A stretch of DNA of 64,000 nt from Gracilaria domingensis. Lineage: Eukaryota > Rhodophyta > Florideophyceae > Gracilariales > Gracilariaceae. Below, piece after piece: positions 53,251 to 62,888 of this stretch. The notes below the pieces were generated by a model. It was given only the letters and a program-made list of their open reading frames with translations. It did no database searches and was not told the origin of the DNA. The position numbers and the translations under genes were made by a program. The stretch is from assembly GCA_022539475.1 (NCBI GenBank), contig VCMS01000008.1, forward strand, positions 434,001 to 498,000. The letters are read 5' to 3'. How positions within the stretch are numbered: the first letter of the stretch is position 1; each line of letters begins with the position of its first letter.

Positions 53251-53800
53251 GCGCGAGCGCGTGCGCGTGGCGTTCTGCGGCAGCGGGCCGCTGCCGCTGA
53301 GCGCGCTGCTGCTGAGCGCGCTGGCGGCGGAGGTGCACGTGACGCTGGTGGAGCGCGACGCGCGCGCGGCGGCGCTGTCGCGGCGGCTGCTGGCCAAGTG
53401 GGGCCGCGAGCGCGTGGTGCGCGCCGCGCGGCTGCGCGTGCTGTGCGCCGACGCGGCGGCGCTGTCGTTCTCCACGGCGGCGCGCGGCGCCGACGGCGCG
53501 CACGTGCGCTGCGACGTGCTGTTCGTGGCGGCGCTGCTGGGCGCCGGCGCGCGCGACGCCGTGCTGGCCGCCGCCGCGGCGCAGGGCGCCGCCGCGCCGC
53601 TGGTGGCCGTGCGCTGCGCGCACGGGCTCACCGCGCGCGTGGCGTACGAGCGCGCGCGCCGCGCGCCGCTGCGGCGCGTGGCGCTGGTGGTGCCCGCCGT
53701 GCACGTGCGCGCCGGCGGCGCGGTGGCCGACGAGCGCGGCGGCGCCACGCACCAGTTCGACGCGCGCATCCTCAACTCGCTGGAGCTGTTTGAGCGCTGA
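52496..53800 (+). CDS. Nicotianamine-synthase-like protein
   Basis: 434 residues from the ATG at 52496 (MVFEAAAADMCCES). Nicotianamine synthases condense three S-adenosylmethionines into a metal chelator. The Rossmann-type core is visible: RVRVAFCGSGPLPLSALLL (about 257-272) with the GSGPLPL signature, VTLVERDARAAALSRRLLAK, CDVLFVAALLG (about 341-351) and AVRCAHGLTARVAYER, ending near DARILNSLELFER like the family's usual HP..VINSVI end. The helical N-terminal domain precedes it (IYARLERFAHADDRALDP). Odd features are four tandem 15-bp units coding VAADA (about 52556-52615), Gly runs, and codon third positions that are almost all G or C. Thermonicotianamine/staphylopine-type or other methyltransferase-like roles are possible, so the substrate is not certain. 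No intron. Confidence 0.72.
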
Positions 53801-53852
53801 ACACTACAGCAACAAATTTTATTAGCAATCGCCTTGTCCCCGCACAGCTTCT

Positions 53853-53884
<32 letters not shown>

Positions 53885-53885
<1 letters not shown>

Positions 53886-55045
53886 TGGCCCGCACGCCGT
53901 TCGCCGCCGCGCAGCCGCGCGTGGACGTGGTGTTCAACGCCGTGAGCGGCACGCGCGACCCCGCGCGCGACCTGCGCGTGGTGCGCGCCGCGCTGCTCGA
54001 CTCGTTCGACCGCGTGCTGGTGTGGCACACCAGCGCGCAGCGCGGCGGGCGCGCCGTCGCCGCCGCCGCGCTCGCCGACGGCGCGCGCGTGCTGGTGGCG
54101 TGCGGCGGCGACGGCACCGTCAGCGCCGTGGCGGCGGCCATCCGCGCCGCGCCGCGCGCGCGCGCGGTGCTGGCGGTGGTGCCGCGCGGCACCGCCAACG
54201 CGCTCGCCGCCGCGCTGCACATCCCGGCGCGCCCGCGCCGCGCCGCCGAGATGGTGGCGTCCGGCATGCTGCGCCGCGTGGACCTGCCGCTGGTGGCGGT
54301 GGGCGGCCGCGCCGAGCGCATGCTGCTGCTGGCCGGCGTGGGGCTGGAGGCGCGCGCGGTGGCGGCGGCGGCGCGCCGCCTCAAGCGCGCGTTCGGCGCG
54401 CTGGCGTACGCGGCGGGCGGGCTGGCGTCCGTGTGGCGCCAGCGCGCGTTCACCGCGCGCATCGAGCTGCGCGGCGTGCGCGACGGCGTGGCGGGCGCGC
54501 CGCCGGCCGCCACGCTGGCCGCCGAGCGCGTGGAGCTGGCGCGGCTGCCGCTGCTGGGCGTGACGGTGGCCAACGCGGCGCCGCCCACGTCGGTGCTGGC
54601 GCAGGGCATCGGCGCCACCGCGCCGGACGACGGGCTGGTGGAGCTGGTGTGCGTGCTGGCGCAGCCGCCGTGCGCCACCGCGCGCACGCTGCTGCAGCTG
54701 CTGCGCGCCGCGCTGCTGCGCGAGCGCCGCCCGCTGCGCTGCGTGTTCGGGCTGCGCGCGCGATCCGTGCGCGTCGAGTGCGAGCCGCCGCAGCGCGTCG
54801 TGCTGGACGGCGAGCCCGTCGGCTGCACGCCGCTCGTCGTGTCCGTGCCCGGCCCGGACGACGCCGTGCTCGTCGTCGCGCCCGACGCCGCCGCCGTGCG
54901 CCGCCGCCGCCGCCGCCTCAGCCGCGCGCTCGTGCGCCTGTGGCGCAACGCGCGCGGCGCCGCGCTGCTCGCCGCCGCCGTCGCGCTGCTGCGCCGCGCC
55001 GCCGCCGCCCCCGCCGCCGCCGCCCCCGCCGTCGCACAGTCGTGA
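53885..55045 (+). CDS. Diacylglycerol/sphingosine-type lipid kinase
   Basis: 386 residues from the ATG at 53885, which sits in CGCCATGGC; the upstream frame is only a GCC repeat. It has a DAGK catalytic domain that phosphorylates a lipid hydroxyl with ATP. Seen: VFNAVSGTRDPARDL (the N-terminal NPxSG-like loop), ARVLVACGGDGTVSAVAAAI (GGDGT at about residues 74-78), VVPRGTANALAAAL, then LGVTVANAAPPTS and DDGLVELVCVLAQP, which match the DAGK/YegS C-terminal domain (DGxLxL), and VLDGEPVGCTPL. The C-terminus is Arg-rich, then hydrophobic Ala/Leu (AALLAAAVALL), possibly membrane-touching. It begins 84 bp after the nicotianamine-synthase-like stop in the same direction, and codon use is equally GC-extreme. 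Bacterial-style YegS/BmrU kinase versus eukaryotic ceramide or sphingosine kinase cannot be settled by eye. Confidence 0.82.
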
Positions 55046-55073
55046 AATTCCGCGCCAGCGCGCGCGCGCCCCT

Positions 55074-55334
55074 TTTTCTGCAAGCAGCGCGCCGCTCGTC
55101 GCCGCCCGCAAGCGCCGCCTGCTGCACCGCCTGCGCGTGCGCGCCGCGCCGCACCTGCTGCGCTGCAGGCCGCCCGTGCTGTACGACTGCGGCCTGTTTT
55201 CCGTCGTGTTGTGCACCGACCACCAGCGCTTTGTGTATGTGTACGCCGGCTGCATGTCGCGCTGGTGCCTGCTGGGCTGGTACAACGGCGCCGGTGAGTA
55301 CCACTTTGATGCCGTGCGCGCCAAGCCGCGTTGA
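55074..55334 (+). CDS. Possible short gene or 3' exon, unknown
   Basis: An open frame ending VRAKPR, with an unusual Cys/Tyr/Trp-rich stretch (LLRCRPPVLYDCGLFSVVL, RWCLLGWYNGAGEYHFDA) whose composition looks protein-like rather than a GC shadow. There is no ATG near its beginning. A pyrimidine-rich CCCTTTTTCTGCAAGCAG at 55068-55088 resembles a splice acceptor, so it may be an exon of the preceding transcription unit. Not recognised. Confidence 0.35.
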   Translation, partial: FSASSAPLVAARKRRLLHRLRVRAAPHLLRCRPPVLYDCGLFSVVLCTDHQRFVYVYAGCMSRWCLLGWYNGAGEYHFDAVRAKPR

Positions 55335-55793
55335 GCGTGCGCGCGCGCGCGCGCGCCTCCTAGCCTTCTGCAACGCACTAATTCGTGCGCTGCGAGGCGC
55401 GAGTGCTTGTGCGAGCGCGCGTTGTGGCTGTCGTCGCCGTTTCCTCATCTTGGCTGAAACACTCTTGTGCATGCGCCTTCGCCGCAGCTCATTTCATAAA
55501 CATTTGATATATGATATACCGACCTGCGACCCGTCTCGTCTCCACATGTTCGCCTTAGCTTTTTCGCCGCTTCTGTCTTGCAGCGCTCTCATATCGATTC
55601 CTCTCCTTTCCATTGACGAATCAGATCTCGTCTTCCCTCAGCGCTGCTGATCGCCATTTGAGTCACGCAGTGCATTATCATCAACATTGATTTATGAATG
55701 AGCAGTACGAGTTTTGCTCGTGTCGAGAACGGCGCTAATCCCCAAAGAAAGGCCTGAATCGTTGCTTGGGCCGCCCCAAATCCGATCCCGGTT
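55335..55793. other. No gene seen
   Basis: GC-rich at first (CG alternation at about 55339-55358), then returning abruptly to average composition after about 55480. No supported feature. Confidence 0.45.
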
Positions 55794-56078
55794 ATGCCTC
55801 CCGTCAGGATATATCCATCTATTTTGCGCTCTGCTTGGTTGCCAAAGAAAGGAAGAAAAGGGTGGTGGATCTTAACAACGATTGTCAACATGGTGCTTGG
55901 AGCGTGGTGGACGGGGCAGCTTGCGGCCATTGTGGTGTGTGCGGCTCTGGGATTGGATATTGCCCTCGACTTTTTGCCAGTAGCGGATGCCATAGTGCTT
56001 GCTTTACTCGTATGGTGGGCGAAAAACATATGCCAGCGAGCCCGTGCCGACGTGTTAAACAACTCAAGACGGGATTAG
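55794..56078 (+). CDS. Possible small membrane protein, unknown
   Basis: 94-residue frame with two likely membrane spans (WWILTTIVNMVLGAWWTG, ALGLDIALDFLPVADAIVLA) and a polar tail (NICQRARADVLNNSRRD). It weakly recalls DUF4112-type proteins. The opposite strand has a longer frame (55589-56062), so the coding strand is uncertain. Confidence 0.35.
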   Translation: MPPVRIYPSILRSAWLPKKGRKGWWILTTIVNMVLGAWWTGQLAAIVVCAALGLDIALDFLPVADAIVLALLVWWAKNICQRARADVLNNSRRD

Positions 56079-56471
56079 GGACTTGTATCAGCCAGACGGA
56101 GACGTATCACTATGGCAAAAGTTCTTGACTATCGCGTCCGCAACGTCTTAAAAAGGGCGATGTGGATGGCCGTCTTCTTTACTAGTAGTTCTCAAGTACT
56201 GGACTGGCGTAAAACTATCTACAGATAGCTGTCTCTGGAGAGCAAGGCTACGGACAGCCAAAAAGGGTAGAAGGCTAGCCTTCTAAAAGCCAAAATCTGA
56301 TTTGGCTTTCTTGCAAGCAGCTCTATCAGTCTTCTTTATTTTGGACAGTAGTTTCTTATTCCTGAACTACAGTCCGCGAAAATCGAATAACACCAAGGAC
56401 AGAAAATAGCATAGCTCAGTCCGTAATTCCTTCTCGAACCATTCCTAGCTTCACAGTAAAGAATCTCGCTC

Positions 56472-56512
56472 TGTAAAGGGTTGTGTGTAAAGTTTACACA
56501 CAACCCTTTACA
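56472..56512. repeat. 41-bp palindrome, 20-bp arms, 1-base centre
   Basis: Arms 56472-56491 and 56493-56512 are perfect inverted repeats around a single G. It lies 45 bp left of the Copia-3 target duplication. Confidence 0.9.
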
Positions 56513-56562
56513 CTGTAAACCAAATCCAAATTGACTCCCACACCCGGCGTTAGTTGTGTTTC

Positions 56563-56659
56563 TGTCAATCAGCATTACAGTAGGCAGAACCATAGAACAT
56601 AAGCAAGCGAGATGTGCGAGCTCGCGGCAGTAAAGTGAAGGCATAAGGTCTTCTTCACA
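56563..56659 (+). repeat. Copia-3 5' LTR (97 bp)
   Basis: TGTCAATCAGC...TTCACA. Matches the right two thirds of the 3' LTR very closely (no difference noticed over about 90 bp). Confidence 0.88.
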
Positions 56660-56670
56660 GGTTATGGGCC
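56660..56670 (+). promoter_or_regulatory. Copia-3 primer-binding site, half-tRNA type
   Basis: GGTTATGGGCC directly after the 5' LTR, complementary to the anticodon arm of initiator tRNA-Met. Identical to the site in Copia-2. Confidence 0.82.
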
Positions 56671-59600
56671 ACACGCAAAGCTAGCGCACCTCATTCCTCA
56701 CTCATCCTCCCAACATATTACAGCATATCATCCACAACAGACGCCTACAATCGCCTCACACGTCGTACCCGACGAAAGGCTCGCCAACAACTTGACGAAA
56801 TCACTCAAAAACTATACGCTAAGGCCTCCTTACATCACAAGACCATCACACCTCCAGCAAAACAACGCAACACCCAAAAATGCAAACCACACCAGCAAAC
56901 ACTTCACACAATAATCTCCATAGATTCAACCCTAACAACTACTTTTACTGGGCGTTTTCCATAAAAAACCATGCACGCAAACTCAAGGCGTAAAACCATC
57001 TCACCGTCAACCCCCCAGCACCCGTCTAGCTAGTACAACTCGAAACATTCGAAGACAAACAAAGCGCACTCCTTAATGCCATACTTTGTAGCGTTCCAGG
57101 CACAATCCTTGGCCAAATCTTTCAACCTGGCGACGATCCTACCCTCTTCGAACTTTACCAGAAAGTCATAAGCCAGGTCAACCGCAATACGGAGCAAAAT
57201 CATGAATTCTTGAAAACAGAAGCCGAGAACATACTATTTGAAAACGACACTAAGCTCAACGATTACCTCAAGTCCTATCGTGAAGTTCGAGAACGCATGC
57301 TCGCCACACGCTACCCCAAAATTAACGAGGAGAAAACGACCGTCACATTCCTCATTGAAGGCCTCAAGTCTAATCCAGCTCTGACAAACATAGTCTTCCG
57401 CTTCATGGCGAACAAGCCCACCACCATCCAGAAATTCCACAGCCCGTTCAAAGAGCTCAAAACCTACAACAAGCGCATTCAACGCCTCACCCCACAAACC
57501 TCTCCCAATTTCACCGGGGACTACGGACGCCCTGGCCCATCCCGTGGCTACTCTCGCCCACAGTTCCGCGGTAAACTATGCCAGAACCATCTCCAGAAAA
57601 CCGTTTGCCCTCAACACTCCGATGCACAATGCAAGGATCCGGCTCATCCAAAAAGCCACCCGCCGAAAGCCGACTATGCCCAATGGAACTATCCTGCTCT
57701 GCCCCCCACTCATCCCCCCGGCTTCAATCATCCACCGCTCCCCCCACCGCCACCAGCCGTTGATGTAACATCAGAAGCCGACACGGATGGCACGGATAAG
57801 TTTCTGCTTGACAGTGGAGCCAATCCTTCGCACATAAAACACCCAACCCCCACCATGCAACCACTAACCAATCCAACGTACACTCATACGGCAACAAACC
57901 AGCCGAGCAGGTGCACCCACCATGGAACCCTGCGAATCAGGCCCCACAGGAGTAATCAGCAAATTGGCACATATGCAGTCGCCAATGCTCATCTCAAGCA
58001 CAACCTTCTATCAGTTCACGACCTCGCTCAGCGATACGGACTCATCACGTTCACGGCAAATAAAGGGCGCATCATTAACACCAAAGTCAAACCTCCTGCC
58101 CTCCTAGCTATAGCTCCCTGGACAGGATCCCATTACCAGCTTAATGGAAAGGTACAGAGTCGCACCACGGCCCTCGCTTCCCGAACAAAGCCGAGTAAAA
58201 GCATCAAACGACACTTTCACAGCACAAACCGCACCATCCCACCGCACTCAATGATTCACAACATCCCCAACGACCACCCATCAATCAGTCCAAGCCTCAA
58301 CCCACCCCAGCAGTCGACATTCGAACACTTCACAACCCGGTACCCCGACTACCTCGCTCCAATATACAGACACAAACACACCAGTGGCACTTAAAACTCA
58401 ATCACGCACACCCCGGCAAACTCGCACTCACGGCCAAACACAGGCTACTCCTCACACTACCACACACGCTCCCACATGACACCCAGTTAACTTGCTCGGC
58501 CTGTCAACAAGCCAAAACGCACCCGGAACCACACAAACCCAAGACACACGACTACCCAGTCGGAGCATACATCAGTTCCGACACATGTGGTCCAATCAAA
58601 CCCACGTCGAACCACGGCAATAACCACATACTCATACTCATTTGCGCCACAAGCAAATTTGCGTTCGCCCACTTCATACCCCAGCGCAAAGACATACCTC
58701 AATGCATTGATCAAACTCTCTATCACATAGCACATCGCATGCACCATCCCCTCACCGACTTTCGCAGTGATAACGCCAAAGAATACACATCACCTCAAAT
58801 GAAAAACATATACGACCACTATCATCTCAAACATCACCTGCGAACGCCATATCGACCGCAAGAAAACTCCATAGCGGAGAGATTCAATCGCACAGTAATG
58901 GAATCAGTGAGAGCCCTCCTCACAGCGGCCAAACTACCTGACACATTCTGGGAAGATGCTGCCCGCGACACAATCTTCAAATACAACCTTTTGCATCACG
59001 TCAGCATCACCACCTCACCCTATAACAAATGGTACGGTCAAACCCCAAACATAGCCCACATTTACACCTTCGGTGAGCTCGGCACCATCCCAACCTACGC
59101 ACCCAAAACTAAACTGCAAACACGAGCACATGCAGCTCGATACATGTATGCTACTTCCTTGTCGCACGTCATGGTGTACAACTTAAACACCAAAAAGTAT
59201 CAGCACGTCAGAGCCCAGGACTTCCATCCATATCATAAGACCACAGACCCCACAGCCACTTTCACAGAAGCTCACAAAGCCAACACATGCACACTACCGT
59301 CCCCTCCACACAACGTTGAAGTACACACCCCCCCGCCCAACTCGATGAAACAGGCACGCACTTACCCAGACGCCCACCTCTGGCAGAAAGCTCACGATGA
59401 AGAGCTACAGAATCTGGACAATCACCAAAGCATTCAATGGCTACCAGCAGACTTCCAACCTCCCGCTGAAATCATCATACCTCTGATGATGCTATACCGT
59501 TATAAGCGTTCCGCGGAAGGCACAGTTACCCAACGCAAAGCCCGCTGCACTCTCCGTGGAGATCTCATGGAACTCGGCATACACTACAATCCCCTTCATC

Positions 59601-60942
59601 GCACGACATATACAGCAGACAGGACAACCCAACGCATCTTACTGGCACTTCATGCAAACAACAACTTCCCTCTCGAACACTTCGACATAAAATCGGCCTA
59701 TCTCCACGAGAAGTACCAGCATTCCCACCCCGTGTATGTCAACCAAATGCCCCAATTCGATGGAACATATCGTCATAACAGCAAGTACGGCCTCCTCAAG
59801 GGAAACCTTTATGGATCACCTCCAGCAGCATACTATTATAACCACGGTCTCAAAACGTATCTGGCCAAACTTCATTACCAACCATCGGAGCACGACCCAT
59901 GCCTATACACCAAAATAACGCCCACCGGGTTTATCCTCATCAGTACAACCATAGATGACTTCTTCGTACTGGCCACAACAAAGCACCTCATCGACGAACC
60001 TCACACACAACTCCTCCACAAATACAAGATTAAGAGACTTGGCCCACCCTCACGCTTTCTCAATTGGACAATTCGTCACACACAAAAAGGAATACACCTC
60101 TCACAACCAGACACGATAGAAGCACTCCTCGTCCAAACCGGCATGAACCAGTGCAATCCAGCAGACACCCCATACAACAACGTCCAACATCTCGACCAAC
60201 AACCCGCAACGAAACCCTTGTCAACAAAACAGGCCACGCAATATCGCAGCATCTTAGGAGAAATCCGCTACATCACGGGTAGCACCCGCCCCGACATCAT
60301 GTACGCCACAAACCGCCTCGCAGAACACATGAACACACCGCAAGAACACCACTGGAGATCGTTGAAGACACTGCTCCGCTACTTGAAAGGAACCAAAACC
60401 CATGGCCTTCTCTATCCACACGCACAAAGTAGAGAAACAAAAAGTCAGCTAGAGGCATATAGTGATGCCGACTTCGCAAATGCAAAGCACCGCAAATCAA
60501 TCACAGGCAATGTTCACATCCTCAACAACACACCCATCTCATGGGAGTCACGAAAGCAAAACGTCGTAGCCCTCTCAACAACTGAAGCAGAATACATCGC
60601 GGCTACCAACGCAACGAGATACACCAACTGGCTTCGAAACCTACTGCGATCATGTCAAGCCGAGCAAACAGCACCCACTCCACAATACATCGACAATCAA
60701 TCTGCGGTACTCATCGCTACAAACCAAGCTCCAACCAAACGGAAGAAGTACATCGACATACGTCATCACTACCTTCAGCATCATCTCGCATCTCATCTTA
60801 TTCGAATCATACGCATCGCAACAACGGCAATGGTAGCCGACATTTTCACAAAGCCTCTTCACAAAGAACGCTTCATTGCACTACGGCACCAGCTGAACAT
60901 CCACCCCTGTCCCGATCAAAATGCGAATCAGCAACCGGGGAC

Positions 60943-61083
60943 TGTCAATCAGCAACACCATCCCTGCTGATTCACATTTTTCCGCATGACAATCAGCATT
61001 ACAGTAGGCAGAACCATAGAACATAAGCAAGCGAGATGTGCGAGCTCGCGGCAGTAAAGTGAAGGCATAAGGTCTTCTTCACA
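60943..61083 (+). repeat. Copia-3 3' LTR (141 bp)
   Basis: Begins TGTCAATCAGC right after the polypurine tract and ends TTCACA. It is 44 bp longer than the 5' LTR; the extra part lies between two CAATCAGCA repeats (60947 and 60990). Confidence 0.8.
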
Positions 61084-61088
61084 GTTTC

Positions 61089-61851
61089 GAGGTACGAGAA
61101 GAGGTTTTATCGCGAAGGAAGGTGCTGCCTTTGACACGTATGGCCGTGACAATGGCGCCTGGTGTAATTACTGCAAGCCTCTGGTCAATGTCAGACTGCG
61201 AGGTTAAGGGAATCGCGAACCTTCGCAGCACAACCTCTCGAGCGCTTGCAACCTGCTACGGACTGCTTCGTTTTTAGTATGTTACCTCTCTTGTCGAAAC
61301 GAAATAAAAACATTCAACGAACTTCATCACGCAAACGCGCTTCTCGTGTCCTAAGAACGCGCTACTCTCAATCCGTGACAGATTTGTTCCAAACCTTTCA
61401 CATCAACAAAATCAAGCGACAAGCGCTTTTCCTTCAGAACAAAAACCAATCTCAGCCGCTCACATTCCGCTCCAATGCCGCCAATTCAACTACCGCCAAC
61501 GCTCCAAACACCAATTTTTGATCTTCATCAGATGCACACAAAACCGGGAACACCGTTTATTATCATCGCCACAAAGCCGTGCAATCGGATAAGCCAACAG
61601 ACAATGTCTTTAGCGCTGCATTCTATTTATCAAAAGCCCCAGTAAGGCAGCCAAAGGTTTCAAACATCTCCTTCCGGCCCAGTGCAGAAGTAATTTTCAA
61701 TGACTTTCCCCTCATCGCCCACTGCGTCAACAAGAAAACCCGATCCAGATACTCCGCAGTACTTCTAAACTTTACTTGCTCTGTATCGCCGACATCACGG
61801 TATTCCTTGACACTAGATCAGTGTATCGCGCAGTAAATTACAAAGCGATTT
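61089..61851 (+). pseudogene. Remnants upstream of the tyrosine recombinase
   Basis: Two short plus frames, 61246-61521 (basic, KRNKNIQRTSSRKRASRV, then Asn/Thr-rich) and 61579-61836 (FRPSAEVIFNDFPLIAHC). They may be remains of the N-terminal part of the recombinase element, judging from position only. A 39-codon stretch at 61087-61203 with WCNYCKP may be part of an older host or element ORF cut by Copia-3. Confidence 0.35.
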
Positions 61852-62628
61852 ATGGTTAACCCCAGGCCTGGACCAAAACAAGAGATGACTAACTTGCTTT
61901 GCATGATATTGCTTATCTATCCGTCTCTAAAGCATGATCTCGATATGTCCAGAAATTGCCTACAGAGATGGGCTCACATCAAGCCAGCACAATTTACAGT
62001 TTCTCTCTGCAGGGAAATGGCAATGGCGTTTGCCTGGAACCTGCTCAACTGTTCACCACCGAATCCGAAGGCAGCCACGGTTCTTCTACTTTCCTATGCC
62101 GTCTATTTGAGAGCAAATGAAGCTCTTCACTTGAGCTGGGAGGACTTGGCAGTTCCAGGTGATATAAGGATCTCTTCGTTTGGCGAAAGTGCAGCAGTTG
62201 TGAACATAAGGGACGCAAAAACGTCCAGGAGAACCGGAAGGCTACCGTTTGTGCCAATTTATGACACCCAGATCATATCATTTCTCAGGTTCTACCGTTC
62301 GTCAAACCCAAACTCGAAAAGCTTCTCCCAGGGCATTTCTTATCCGTCTTACCTGAACAGCGTGAAGCGAGTGGCGGCCTCGTACAACTTGCATAACGGC
62401 AAGTTTACGATGCACTCAGCTCGCATTGGCAAAGCTATCGATGATTACATTAACCAAGTTTCCGTTCAGCAGGTTGCTATGAACGGTAGTTGGCAATCAC
62501 TTAACTCCCTACGCAGATATGTAGAGACTGGACAATCATGGTTGCTAAATATCCGTCTTGCGAACGAGGATCAACGCCGCCTTCGCCAACACGCGACAAA
62601 AATGGCTCAACTCATTCAAGGTCAGTAG
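61852..62628 (+). mobile_element. Tyrosine recombinase ORF of a DIRS/PAT-like (or Crypton) element
   Basis: 258 open codons. The tyrosine-recombinase catalytic set is present: Arg in VYLRANEALHLSWEDL, a Lys-bearing beta region (RDAKTSRRTGRLPFVP), HSAR in FTMHSARIGKAIDDY, Trp in AMNGSWQSLNSLRRYVE and the nucleophile Tyr in the same motif. Such recombinases integrate circular cDNA of DIRS-group retrotransposons or Crypton DNA. The Gag-like region right after it favours a DIRS/PAT-type element, treated here as a fossil. Whether the ORF is 5'-truncated cannot be told. Confidence 0.75.
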
Positions 62629-62888
62629 CTCGGGACATGGCGCATCGTATAGTTTACGCGTAACAGGTACATTCTTCAACGGTCATTCAAACTCTTGTGT
62701 TCACAACTGCAGCAGTGTTGCAACGACAACCTGCAACTTGCTACAACGGCACCACTAGATCATTTCGCACAACTTCCTCTCCCTTTCTTTTATGCCCTCG
62801 CTCTCCCTCCCTCATCACAGCCTCGTCTCAGCACTTTCCTTCCCGATCTCAAGAAGTGCCCTGCAATTCACACCCTTCTCCGCCAACG

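Larger units (their letters stand above)
56563..61083 (+). mobile_element. Copia-3, Ty1/copia LTR retrotransposon, nearly whole but broken
   Basis: Plus-strand element with both LTRs, flanked by the 5-bp target duplication GTTTC (56558-56562 and 61084-61088). Parts: primer site 56660-56670; Gag (about 57020-57770, Pro-rich C-terminus, with HLQKTVCPQHSDAQC as a reduced zinc knuckle); protease (FLLDSGANPSH near 57805); integrase HHCC region and core (about 58390-59100, with SDNAKEYTSP and PQENSIAERFN); reverse transcriptase (about 59490-60340, with ISTTIDDFFVL as the catalytic motif); RNase H (about 60350-60890, ALSTTEAEYIAATNA). A polypurine tract, CCGGGGAC, ends at 60942. A few breaks interrupt the coding region. 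Long open stretches make it the youngest-looking of the three Copia elements. Confidence 0.9.

Noticed and set aside
51818-55378. Very long minus-strand ORFs (500-640 codons) under the nicotianamine-synthase-like and kinase genes
   Set aside because: They are antisense shadows of GC-extreme coding sequence; the plus strand has clear family motifs.
55589-56062. 157-codon minus ORF
   Set aside because: Overlaps the plus-strand membrane-like frame; neither is certain, but the plus frame has cleaner membrane spans and a polar tail.
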